From Streptomyces lydicus (lineage in GTDB: Bacteria > Actinomycetota > Actinomycetes > Streptomycetales > Streptomycetaceae): DNA of 64,000 nt. Where the stretch lies: positions 4,712,001 through 4,776,000 of the forward strand of contig NZ_RDTE01000003.1 of NCBI RefSeq assembly GCF_004125265.1. Direction: 5' to 3'. A program made the position numbers and the translations under genes. A model generated the notes under the pieces. That model saw only the letters and a list, made by a program, of their open reading frames with translations. It did not search any database and was not told where the DNA came from. This document shows positions 25,702 through 35,300 of the stretch, piece by piece. Every line of letters starts with the position of its first letter. Position 1 is the stretch's first letter.

Positions 25702-28700
25702 GTGTCGTTGATGTTGACCGTGGTCGAGGGGGACGGTGACGCGTTCGACGTCCACCTCGACGCCGACCCCGACACGCCCGTGGGGGCCGTCGCCCAGGCG
25801 CTGGCCGGGGCGGGCGGCGTCCACCGGCCACCGGAGGGCCTTGGCCTGTACGCCGGCGACCGGCTGCTGCCCGCCGATATGCGGCTGCGGGACGCGCCGC
25901 TGCGCCACGCGGCCGTCGTGGGCCTGGGCCGCCCGGCCGGTGCCGCGTCGGCCGAACCGGACGGGCTGGTGGAGATCCGCGCGGTCGGCGGGACCGGGGC
26001 GGGCACGGTGCACCGGCTCGACATCGGCGAGTACCGGATCGGACTGGCGCACGACGGGACCGCCCAGGTGCTGCGCGCCGTCCCGGACCGGCCGTGCGCC
26101 GTCCTGACGGTGGGCCCCGGGGGACGCTGCCGGGTGGCCCCCGACGCGTCGGCCGCGCCGGACGCCGGCCCCCCGCAACTGGACCGCGAAGAGCTTGCCG
26201 GGGCCACCGCCTGGCCGGCCGGCGCCCAGCTCCTGGTCGGCGGCTGCCTGCTCGAACTCGCCCTCCCGCAGCGGCCGGACGCGGCCGTGCAACTGTCGGA
26301 GGACGGCACCGGCTGGGACTACAACCGGCCGCCGCGGCTGCGGCCGGCCCAGAACGCCACCCGCTTCACCCTGCCCTCCCCGCCCGCGACGCCCGCCGCC
26401 CGGCCGCTCCCGTGGATCACCGCGGCCGCCCCGCTGGTGATGGCGGGGGTCGGGGCGCTGGCCTTCGGCCGGATGCAGATGCTGTTCTTCGGGCTGCTCT
26501 CCCCGGTCGTGATCGTCGGCAACTTCCTGATGAGCCGGCGCAACGGACGCCAGTCGCACTCCGACGAGGTCGCCGCCTACGAGGAGAAGAAGCGGCGCAT
26601 CGAGGGCGACGCGGAGCAGGCCCTGACGGCCGAACGCACCGCCCGGCGCCGTGGCTTCCCTGACCCGGCCGAGGTCGTCCTGACCGCCGTCGGCCCCCGG
26701 CGCCGCCTGTGGGAGCGCCGTACCTCGGACGCCGACTTCCTGGAACTGCGCATCGGGACCGCCGACCTGCCCTCCGACGTGGTGCTGACGGACCCGACCA
26801 AGGACGAGCACCGCCGCCAGGACCCGTGGACCGCGTACGACGTCCCGGTGACCGTTCCGCTGCGCGAGCACGACGTCCTGGGCATCGCCGGCGAGGGCCC
26901 GGCCGCGCGCGCCGTGGCCCGGTGGGCGGTCGCCCAGGCCGCCGTCCTGCACAGCCCGCGTGACCTCCAGATCCACCTGCTGACGACCGGCGGCCCGGGC
27001 CGGGACGGCTGGTCCTGGCTGCGCTGGCTGCCGCATGTGCGCAAGAAGTCCGGCGACACCCCGGCGAGCATCGGCTACGGCACCGAGACCTGCGCCCGGC
27101 GGGTCGCCGAACTGACCACGCTGATCGCTGAGCGCGCCGGACGGGAGGACCGGCAGAGCCGGAGTGCCGGGCCCGATGTGCTGGTCGTCCTCGACGGGGC
27201 CCGCAGGCTCCGTTCGCTGCCCGGCGTGGCACAGATCCTGCGCGACGGGCCGTCCGTCGGCGTCCGCGCGGTCTGCCTGGACGCCGAGGAGCGGCTGCTG
27301 CCCGAGGAGTGCCACGCCGTCGTCGCCGAGGAGCCCGGCGGAACCGTCCGGGTGGGACGCTCCGGGCGGGGCACCGTCGGGGGCATCCGGCCCGACGTGG
27401 TGTCCCTGGACTGGTGCCGTTCGCTGGCGCGGGCGATGGGGCCGATGCGGGACCCGGGCGGGGACGACGAGGGGGCCGCGGTGCTCCCGGGCTCCGCGCG
27501 GCTGCTCGACGTCCTCGCCCTCGACCCGCCGCAGTCCGCCGGCATCCGGGCGCGCTGGACGGCCGGGGGCCGCTCGACCCGGGCGGCCGTCGGCGTCTCC
27601 CTGGACGGGCCGTTCTATCTGGACCTGAAGCGCGACGGCCCGCACGGGCTGGTCGCCGGCACCACCGGCTCCGGCAAGTCCGAACTCCTCCAGACGCTGG
27701 TCGCCTCGCTCGCGGTGGCGAACCGTCCGGACGCGATGACCTTTGTGCTCGTCGACTACAAGGGCGGCTCCGCGTTCAAGGACTGTGTGGACCTGCCGCA
27801 CACCGTCGGCATGGTCACCGACCTCGATGCCCACCTCGTCGAGCGGGCGCTGGTGTCGCTGACGGCGGAACTCACCCGGCGCGAGCACATCCTCGCCGCG
27901 GCCGGCGCCAAGGACATCGAGGACTACATCGACCTGCTGGAGCGCGAGCCGGCGGCCGGCCGCACCCCGATGCCCCGGCTGCTGATCGTCATCGACGAGT
28001 TCGCCTCGATGGTGCGCGACCTGCCGGACTTCGTGAAGGGCCTGGTCAACATCGCGCAGCGGGGCCGCAGCCTCGGCATCCACCTGATCCTGGCGACGCA
28101 GCGCCCCAGCGGCGTCGTCTCCTCGGAGATCCGCGCCAACACCAACCTGCGCATCGCGCTGCGGGTGACGGACGCCGGCGAGAGCCAGGACGTCCTCAAC
28201 TCCGGTGAGGCCGCCAGTATTTCGCAGAGCACCCCCGGCCGCGCCTATGTGCGCCTCGGCCAGAACTCCCTGGTGCCGTTCCAGTCGGGGCGGGTCGGCG
28301 GCCGGCGGCCCGGGGCCGCGGCGGCCTCGCTGCCGACGCCCTGGGCGGTGGCGGTCGGCTGGGAACGGCTCGGCGAGCCGCTGCCGGCGCGGCCGCGCGC
28401 CGCTGCCGCGCCCGCCGAGGTGGAGACCGACCTCACCGGCCTCGTCGAGGCGATCCGCGCCGCGGACCGCGAGATGGGCATTCCGGCGCAGCACAGCCCC
28501 TGGCTGCCGCCGCTGCCCGAGGTCCTCGTCACCGGCGAACTTCCCCCTCCCCCACCCTCGGACTATGACCTGGCGCCCGTCGCGTACGGCGTCGTGGACC
28601 TGCCCGCACAACAGGCCCGGCAGGCCCTGGTGATCGACCCGGCGACGCTCGGGCACCTGCACCTCATCGGCTCGCCCCGGCAGGGCAGGTCCCAGACGCT

Positions 28701-30099
28701 GCGCACCATCGCCGGCGTCACGGCCCTCGCCCACTCCGCCGACAAGCTGCACATGTACGGCATCGACTGCGGCAACGGCGCGCTGCTGCCCATCGAGGGC
28801 CTGCCGCACTGCGGGGCCATCACCCAGCGCACCCAACCCGACCGGGTGGCCCGGCTGCTCGCCCGGCTGACGGCGGAGCTGGGCCGACGTCAGGAGATGC
28901 TCGCCGCGCGCGGCAGCGCCGACCTGGCGGAGCTGCGCCGCGCTCTGCCGGAGTCCGAACGGCCGCCGCACATCCTGCTGTTCATCGACCGCTGGGAGGT
29001 CTTCGACAAGCAGCTGGGCGAGTACGACTCCGGGAACCTGCTGAACGCCGTGCTGACCCTGCTCCGGGACGGCGCGAGCGTCGGCATCCACCTGGTGATG
29101 ACCGGTGACCGGGCGCTGTTCTCCAGCCGGGTCAACGGCTCCACCGAGGACAAGCTCGTACTCAAGCTGAACGAGAAGTCCGAGTACGGGCAGATCGGCA
29201 TCACCCAGCGCAACGTGCCGGACGAGATCCCGCCGGGCCGCGCCTTCCGTGCCGCCGACAAGGCGGAGGTGCAGATCGCGCTTCTCACGCAGAACCCGGA
29301 GGGCCAGGCGCAGGCCGCGGCGCTCCAGCAGATCGCCGAGAAGTGCCGGCAGCGGGCGGCTCAGCTGCCGGCCGCCACCCGGCCGTTCCGCGTCGACACC
29401 CTGCCGGACCGGCTCACCTGGGAGCAGGCGATGCAGTACGTGCCGCGGCCGCTTACGTCCGCACGGTGGGCCCTGTCCGGTGTCGGCGGCGACGAACTCA
29501 CCGCGGTCGGACCCGACTTCTCCATCACGCCGACGTTCCTCGTCTCCGGGCCCGCCCGCTCCGGGCGCAGCACCGTCCTGGCGACGCTGGCCATGTCGCT
29601 GCTCTCGGTCAGGACACCCATCGTCATCGGCGCGCCGGCCAGGTCGCCGCTGCGCCGGCTCGCCGGACGGCCCGGGGTCCTCGCGGTGTTCGACGAGGCC
29701 GACATCGACCCCACGGCCCTTGAGCAGGCGCTGGCCTCCGCGCCGAAGGGCGCCGTGGTGATCCTGGACGACGCCGACCTGTTGCTGAAGTCGAAGGCGG
29801 AGTCCGTCCTCACGCCGATCGCCAAGTCCGGTGCCGAGACCGGCCGGGGCCTGGTGATCGCCGGGCAGACCGACCGGCTCTCCTCCGGCTTCTCCGGCTG
29901 GCACACCGAGGCCCGCCGCAACCGCTGCGGTCTGCTGCTGAAGCCGCAGAACATGAGCGACGGCGAACTGATCGGCGTCAAGGTGCCCCGCAGCCGGCTG
30001 GGCGCGTCCCGCCCGGGCCGGGCGATCCTGCACCTGGGCGACGGGGTGCTGCGGACGGTTCAGGTCCCGGAGACGGTCCTGCCGAAGCCCGGCAGCTGA
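25702..30099 (+). CDS. eccC: Type VII secretion FtsK/SpoIIIE ATPase (EccC type)
   Basis: 1465 residues, the motor and receptor of an ESX-like secretion system. Order: an N-terminal FHA/ubiquitin-like region (1-230), two membrane helices (about 235-278, AAAPLVMAGVGALAFG and FFGLLSPVVIVGNFLM), then three ATPase modules. Module 1 is canonical, GTTGSGKSE (653 on) and LLIVIDEFASM. Module 2 has GSPRQGRS (about 990) and module 3 GPARSGRS (about 1283), both with Arg in place of the Walker lysine, as expected for the substrate-binding rather than catalytic modules. The GTG at 25702 follows GGAGG. The other membrane parts (EccB, EccD, EccE, MycP) are not in the window. Confidence 0.95.
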   Translation: MSLMLTVVEGDGDAFDVHLDADPDTPVGAVAQALAGAGGVHRPPEGLGLYAGDRLLPADMRLRDAPLRHAAVVGLGRPAGAASAEPDGLVEIRAVGGTGAGTVHRLDIGEYRIGLAHDGTAQVLRAVPDRPCAVLTVGPGGRCRVAPDASAAPDAGPPQLDREELAGATAWPAGAQLLVGGCLLELALPQRPDAAVQLSEDGTGWDYNRPPRLRPAQNATRFTLPSPPATPAARPLPWITAAAPLVMAGVGALAFGRMQMLFFGLLSPVVIVGNFLMSRRNGRQSHSDEVAAYEEKKRRIEGDAEQALTAERTARRRGFPDPAEVVLTAVGPRRRLWERRTSDADFLELRIGTADLPSDVVLTDPTKDEHRRQDPWTAYDVPVTVPLREHDVLGIAGEGPAARAVARWAVAQAAVLHSPRDLQIHLLTTGGPGRDGWSWLRWLPHVRKKSGDTPASIGYGTETCARRVAELTTLIAERAGREDRQSRSAGPDVLVVLDGARRLRSLPGVAQILRDGPSVGVRAVCLDAEERLLPEECHAVVAEEPGGTVRVGRSGRGTVGGIRPDVVSLDWCRSLARAMGPMRDPGGDDEGAAVLPGSARLLDVLALDPPQSAGIRARWTAGGRSTRAAVGVSLDGPFYLDLKRDGPHGLVAGTTGSGKSELLQTLVASLAVANRPDAMTFVLVDYKGGSAFKDCVDLPHTVGMVTDLDAHLVERALVSLTAELTRREHILAAAGAKDIEDYIDLLEREPAAGRTPMPRLLIVIDEFASMVRDLPDFVKGLVNIAQRGRSLGIHLILATQRPSGVVSSEIRANTNLRIALRVTDAGESQDVLNSGEAASISQSTPGRAYVRLGQNSLVPFQSGRVGGRRPGAAAASLPTPWAVAVGWERLGEPLPARPRAAAAPAEVETDLTGLVEAIRAADREMGIPAQHSPWLPPLPEVLVTGELPPPPPSDYDLAPVAYGVVDLPAQQARQALVIDPATLGHLHLIGSPRQGRSQTLRTIAGVTALAHSADKLHMYGIDCGNGALLPIEGLPHCGAITQRTQPDRVARLLARLTAELGRRQEMLAARGSADLAELRRALPESERPPHILLFIDRWEVFDKQLGEYDSGNLLNAVLTLLRDGASVGIHLVMTGDRALFSSRVNGSTEDKLVLKLNEKSEYGQIGITQRNVPDEIPPGRAFRAADKAEVQIALLTQNPEGQAQAAALQQIAEKCRQRAAQLPAATRPFRVDTLPDRLTWEQAMQYVPRPLTSARWALSGVGGDELTAVGPDFSITPTFLVSGPARSGRSTVLATLAMSLLSVRTPIVIGAPARSPLRRLAGRPGVLAVFDEADIDPTALEQALASAPKGAVVILDDADLLLKSKAESVLTPIAKSGAETGRGLVIAGQTDRLSSGFSGWHTEARRNRCGLLLKPQNMSDGELIGVKVPRSRLGASRPGRAILHLGDGVLRTVQVPETVLPKPGS

Positions 30100-30118
30100 C
30101 CCGACGGGGACGGCATGC

Positions 30119-30160
30119 GCGAGGGCCCCGCACCGGCTTCGGCCGGTGCGGGGCCCTCGC
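30119..30160. terminator. Strong bidirectional hairpin terminator with TTCG loop
   Basis: A perfect 19-bp stem (left 30119-30137, right 30142-30160, starting GCGAGGGCCCC) closed by the tetraloop TTCG. It lies 20 bases after the EccC stop and about 50 before the end of the convergent effector operon, so it can stop both transcripts. Confidence 0.9.
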
Positions 30161-30210
30161 GCTGTGTGCGGGCCGGTGCGCGGGTGCGGGCGCCCGTGCA
30201 CGGGCCCCGG

Positions 30211-31599
30211 TCAGGGAGTGCCGGGCAGGTAGCTGTCGTCGTGCACCGGCGGGGTGGTGTGACCGGTGTAGGCCAGCGGCCCGTAGCCCAGGCCGACCAC
30301 GCCCAGGGCGAAGCCGGCCACGTCCGTGCGGGTCCAGGCGTGGGTGAGGCCCCGCAGGCCGTCCAGGGTCGGCAGCCTTAGGGACGACGCGGGGAACCGG
30401 AAGCCGTTCGCCAGGACGTTCTGCAGCACCGAGCTCACCGCACCGGCCGGGTTCCGCGCCGCCTTGGCGAGGAACGCGAGATCGTCGATCTTGGATCCGA
30501 TCCCCTTCACCGCGTTGACGATGTCGGTGGGGAGCTTCTTGAAGTCCTTGCCGGAGATCCAGATGTTCCTGGGGACCTTCCCCGCGGCCTCGGGAATCTT
30601 CTTGAACTCGCCCCGGAACTGGTTGAACCCGCTGCTGATCTTGCTGATGCCGCCGCGCGCCCCGCCCACCTTGACCGCGGACGTGACCGACTTGGCGATC
30701 GAACCGACGCCCTTGAGAACGGCGCCGCCGCCGAGGAACAGCCCGATGCTGCTCAGCACGATGCCGAGGACGTTGAACTCGCCCTTCTCCGCGCTCATGG
30801 ACATGTTGATCCCGAACGCCGTCGCGCCGGTGACGAAGCCGGCGATGGACAGGGCGAGTCCGACGCCCTGCAGACCGGGCACCAGCATGGCCAGCACGCC
30901 CAGCACCCCGCTGATGATGCCCAGGGCGAGGCTGAACGCCTTCTTGATCTTGTCCCAGAGGCTGTAGCCCTCGACAGACTCCTCCTTGGCGTCGTCCAGC
31001 GCACGGGCCGCGACGGAGGCCTCCTCCTCGCGCACCTGCCGCGCGTCCTCGGCGAGCGCCCGGGCGGCGTCCAGATCCCCCTGCGCGTCGTCGGAGTGCC
31101 GCTGCGCCGAGGACTGCTCGGCGCGCGCCTCGTCCAGCGCGCGGCGGGTGCTCGCACGGGCCTCGTGGTCGTCCGGCGGATGGTGCGCGGCGTCCAGCCG
31201 GCCGATGTCCGCGCCGGCGGCCTTCACCACCTCGGTGGCCGACTTCAGCCGCCCCTTGGCCTCCCGGCCGTCCTCCAGCGCCTTGTCGGCCTTGTGCTGC
31301 ACGTCGAGCAGCGAGTGCGCGTACGTGTCGAGCGCACCGGCCGCCTGGTCATAGGAGCTGTGCAGCTTGCGGACCTGCTCGGTCAGATCACCGAGCTTGT
31401 CCCGGAGCTTGTCCATGGACTTGCCCTCGCCGGCCTGGTTGTCCTCCAGCCCGGAGAGCAGGGGCAGGGCGTCCCCCGCGTCGTCGGCCACCGAGCGGTA
31501 GCTGCGCGCGAGTCTGCCGAGCAGCTCCGCATCGCCCGGGGTCGGATCGTCCGAGAACCCGAACACGTCCTCCCAGTCGGACACCGGCGGACGCGTCAT
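30211..31599 (-). CDS. RHS-less paralogue of the effector head (LXG/WXG-like)
   Basis: 462 residues. The first 300 align without large gaps to the RHS effector encoded upstream: SDWEDVFGFSDDPTPGDA, the coiled helical region, the YSLWDKIKKAF motif (a YxxxD T7SS signal) and the hydrophobic hairpin. The rest differs: no RHS repeats, a basic segment (FKKIPEAAGKVPRNIW) and a final hydrophobic stretch (FALGVVGLGYGPLAY). ATG 31599 was chosen over GTG 31608 because the upstream GTGAGGT is conserved before both paralogues. It is last in the operon. It could be a second effector, a decoy or a delivery partner of the large toxin. Confidence 0.8.
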   Translation of the reverse strand: MTRPPVSDWEDVFGFSDDPTPGDAELLGRLARSYRSVADDAGDALPLLSGLEDNQAGEGKSMDKLRDKLGDLTEQVRKLHSSYDQAAGALDTYAHSLLDVQHKADKALEDGREAKGRLKSATEVVKAAGADIGRLDAAHHPPDDHEARASTRRALDEARAEQSSAQRHSDDAQGDLDAARALAEDARQVREEEASVAARALDDAKEESVEGYSLWDKIKKAFSLALGIISGVLGVLAMLVPGLQGVGLALSIAGFVTGATAFGINMSMSAEKGEFNVLGIVLSSIGLFLGGGAVLKGVGSIAKSVTSAVKVGGARGGISKISSGFNQFRGEFKKIPEAAGKVPRNIWISGKDFKKLPTDIVNAVKGIGSKIDDLAFLAKAARNPAGAVSSVLQNVLANGFRFPASSLRLPTLDGLRGLTHAWTRTDVAGFALGVVGLGYGPLAYTGHTTPPVHDDSYLPGTP

Positions 31600-31676
31600 G
31601 GACGTCACCTCACTTTCCGTCAGTCACGGGGGCATGCCCCGGACGCATCCGGTCACACGTGCTCGTGGATCTGCCG

Positions 31677-32309
31677 TCAGGAATCGTCCGCGTCCGCGTT
31701 CACGAATTCCCAGACGTGCTCCTGAACCTCGACTGCGGAATCCATCACTTCCTGCTGTGCTGCGGAATCAAACTCAGAAGCAATTTCGACGAGCGAAGGG
31801 AACAAGCTGATCAATGTGCGTGCGAGGGTGCGAGGGATTTCATCCTGGTCCTGAAGCTCTTCGGTCAGGCCGTCCAGCACGCCAAGGAAGTCGGACAGCT
31901 TCTGTGACGGAACCTGCTGGAGATCCCGGGTTTCACGGAGAACGCTGTCCCACCTGTCGGCCAGTGAGAGCACTTCGGCCGGCAGGATCACCTCGTCTTC
32001 GACTCGCTGCTTCTTCACCGTCGACAGCGCCAGCCCCTGGAGTTCGCGGGCCGCACGGCCGATCGCCGAGCGCGCAGGCTCAGGGTACGCATAAGACACT
32101 CCATTGAGTGCCGCGTACACATCCACGAGTTCGGCCAGCGCCTCCCTGGGAATCAGGGAACGCCCGTCCCATTCCTGTTCGCACTGTCGGAGTACGCTGG
32201 ATGCTTTTTCCAGTGCTTCCTCGTCAAGGCCCTCGTTGGACCGAAGAGGCAACGTGAGCGAGTCCAGAGCTTCGGTCAGCTCGTCCGCCGTGTCAGAGTC
32301 AGTCATCAT
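31677..32309 (-). CDS. Acidic immunity-protein candidate for the RHS toxin
   Basis: 210 residues, strongly acidic (ends EFVNADADDS), with no membrane or signal segment, so cytosolic. It overlaps the toxin stop by four bases (ATGA), the position and coupling expected of an immunity gene. The base composition is visibly lower in G+C than the neighbours, like the toxin tip, suggesting both were acquired together. I do not recognise the family; it looks all-helical (VLRQCEQEW, LVDVYAALNG, LGVLDGLTEELQ). Function is assigned by position only. Confidence 0.7.
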   Translation of the reverse strand: MMTDSDTADELTEALDSLTLPLRSNEGLDEEALEKASSVLRQCEQEWDGRSLIPREALAELVDVYAALNGVSYAYPEPARSAIGRAARELQGLALSTVKKQRVEDEVILPAEVLSLADRWDSVLRETRDLQQVPSQKLSDFLGVLDGLTEELQDQDEIPRTLARTLISLFPSLVEIASEFDSAAQQEVMDSAVEVQEHVWEFVNADADDS

Positions 32310-35300
32310 TCTCCAGGCTTCCTGAACCAGGTTATTGCTTCCGCGGGCACGCGCCCCTCAAGCAGGATTTCCTGCGAAGCTATGGCGTACTTGAGCGGCC
32401 TGCCTCGCGGCTTGATTCCAGCGGCCTTACGTCCCGCATCCGTTGTGAGGTCGTAGACCTTGCCATCGTACTTGGAGAGGTCGATTCTAACGGCGCCGTA
32501 TATATTCTTCCACTTCTCAAGTACTTCCAGGCTATTCGTCGTGGAAATGAACTGTGATTTGGCGGACGGGTGACTTCCGTTCATGACGTGCCCCGCCGGC
32601 TTGTAGTTGCCGTTCGGGTTCTTCGCCACCAGCCCCCTGCTGGGATCATCATGCTCGTTCAGATTCCTGTAGACGACGCAAGGAGCCAGTCCGAGGGGGT
32701 CGCATACCTGGAAAGGATCGTTCACATACCCGTAGGGGTTCGGGTCCGGCACGAGCCCCAGCGGGTCAGGTGATGTGTACCGCCCGACGTCTGCGTCGTA
32801 GTGCCGGTGAACGTTGTAGTGAAGACCGGTTTCGGGGTCGGCGTACTGGCCGGGGAAGCGCAGCGGCGTGTAGGCGGTGGCGTCGCGATTCCAGGCCGTG
32901 GAGCCCCACACGGTTGCCCGCGTGTGCCAGGCGATCTCACCCGATTCGCCGACGAGTTCGGTGGGAGTGCCGACGAGGTCGGTGACCATCGCGAAGAAGC
33001 GGACGTCGACCTCGTCCTGCGGCAGCGCCTGCCCGTCGGCCGCGGTCAGCCGGCGCTCGTACTGCGTCAGCGGCCGCTGGTCCTCGTAGTCCCAGGTGAC
33101 GGTGACGCCCGTGCGTGAGGTGGACTCCTCCGCCAGGCGCGCGCCGTCCCAGCTGAAGAAGACCGCCTCGACCGGCGCGCCGTCGTCCCCCATGCGGTAC
33201 TTCGCCGTGCGGCGGCCCAGCGGGTCGTAGGTATAGGTCCAGCGGGTGCCGTCGGGAGTGGTGCAGGCGGTCAGCCGGTCCTCGGCGTCCCACTCGTAGC
33301 GCCAGGTGTCCGGCTTCTTCGAGAGCCGCGCCTTCTGACGCAGCGTCATGCGCCCGGCGGCGTCGTGCTCGTAGCGGACACCACCCGCGGAGAGGAGTCG
33401 CGTGCCCTGGTAGGTGCGCTCGCCGCGCGCGCCGTCGTCGTCGGCCCGCCGGCCGGGCCAGTCGCCCGCAGTCTGGTTACCGGCGGCGTCGTAGGCGTAA
33501 GCCTCCGACCAGCCTTCCGCCGTCACCGCGAGCGGACGCCCCACGGGGTCGAGGTCCATGCGGCGGGTCCGGCCGGTGACCTCCTCGGTGATCGCGGTGA
33601 GGTGGCTGTCAGGGCGGTAGCCGTAGGAGCGGCCGCGGCGCAGCTCGTGACCGGAGGTCAGGTGCTGGCGGGCGAGCCGGCCCAGGGAGTCGTAGGCGGT
33701 GGAGAGCCGGACGTCCGCGCCGAAGAACCGTTCGGTCTCCCGTCCCAATTCGTCGCGTACAAAGGTCAGTTGGTGTCCGTCGGTGGACACGCCGGTCGTG
33801 TTGCCGGCGGCGTCATAGGTGTAGGTGGAGGTGGCGCCGGTGGGGGTGGTGCGAGAGACGAGCTGTCCGGCGGGGTCGTAGCCGTAGCGCATGGTGCGGC
33901 CGTCGACGGTCTCCGACAGCAGCCGGCCACCGGCGTCGTAGGCCATTTCCAGCGTCGCCCCTGGCCCTTCGGCGCGGATCATGCGTCCGTCCGCGTCGTG
34001 GGTGTAGCGGGTGACGGCACCGGCGGCGTCCTTGGCGGTGACCCGTCCCAGCACGTCCCGCTCGAGGCGGATCTCCTCACCCAGCGGGGTTGAATGGGCC
34101 GTCAGCTGACCGGACGCGTCGTAGGCGTAGCTGAAGCGGCGGTCGTCGAAGTCCGACTCCGTGGTGACCCGCCCTGCGCTGTCGTGCGTGTAGTCCCAGG
34201 TCAGCCCCTGAGGATTGGTGACGCTTGTGAGGCGCAGTTCGGCGTCGTAGGCGAAGGCGTACGTGACGCCGTCGGGTGTGGTGCGCTCGGCCAGCAGGTC
34301 GAAGTGCGTGTAGCACATGGCGGTCGTGCCGCCGCCCGGGTCGGTATGGGAGAGGCAGTTGCCCTCCCCGTCCCACCGCCACTCCTCGACGCTGCCGTCC
34401 GCGGCCGTACGCCGGGACAGCAGGCCCTCGACCGTCCACTCCAGCCCGGTGACTGCGCCCAGGGCATCGGTCACCGTCACCGGACGGCCGAACGCGTCCC
34501 GGACACACGTCGTCCCGACGTCCGAGGGGTCTTCTCCCCGGCCGGAGGCCGGCGACGGGCCCACGACGCGCACCGGCAGGCCCGCGGGGTCGGTGTCGAC
34601 GCGGGTCCCGGTGCCGTCCGGCCAGGTGAGGGTGGCGACGGCGCCGGTGGGAGCGTAGGTGTAACGGGTGACGGCGTCGTCGGGGCCGGTGACGGCGGTG
34701 CGGTTGCCGCGGGCGTCGTACTCCTGCCGCCAGGTCGTCCCGCCCGGCAGCACGATCTCGGTGGGCTGGTGCAGGGAGTTGTAGGTGGCCTCGGTGCGGC
34801 TGCCGTCGGGGTGCTCGACGACGGTGAGGTCGCCCCCTACGCCCCACTCGTAGCGGGTGGTGTTGCCCAGTGCGTCGGTGTGGGCGAGGAGGTTGTCGTA
34901 GCGGTCCCACTCGGAGGCGGTGGTGTTGCCGAGGGGGTCGGTTTCGCCGATGACCTGGTAGAGGTCGTTGAGCTGGTAGACGGTGGTGGCGCCGCAGGCG
35001 TCGGTGTAGTGGGTGCGCTGCTCGGCCGGGTCGTAGCTCCACTGCGAGGAGAGGTAGCCGTCGGGGCCGATGGTCTCGGTGACGCGGTGGTGCTCGTCGT
35101 AGACGTACCGGTACGTGGAGTTGTTCCGGTCGGTCCAGGAGGTGATGCGGGAGTGCTCGTCGTAGCCGAACACCAGCGCCTTGCCGGAGGAGTTGACGAT
35201 GTGGCTGAGGTTGCCGTCCGTGTCGCGCTGGTAGGACATCACCTCCACCGGGCCCTCGGGCGTGACCACGGAGGCGTCCAGCAGCAGGCCGGCGACGCAG

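Noticed and set aside
25576..30201. Very long open frame on the minus strand opposite the EccC gene
   Set aside because: It mirrors the EccC gene; its codon bias and residue use (Arg/Pro/Gly-rich, no domains) are those of an antisense shadow in high-GC DNA.
30211..31599. Phage tape-measure or pore protein
   Set aside because: Strong similarity to the head of the adjacent RHS effector and the shared YSLWD motif point to the T7SS effector family instead.
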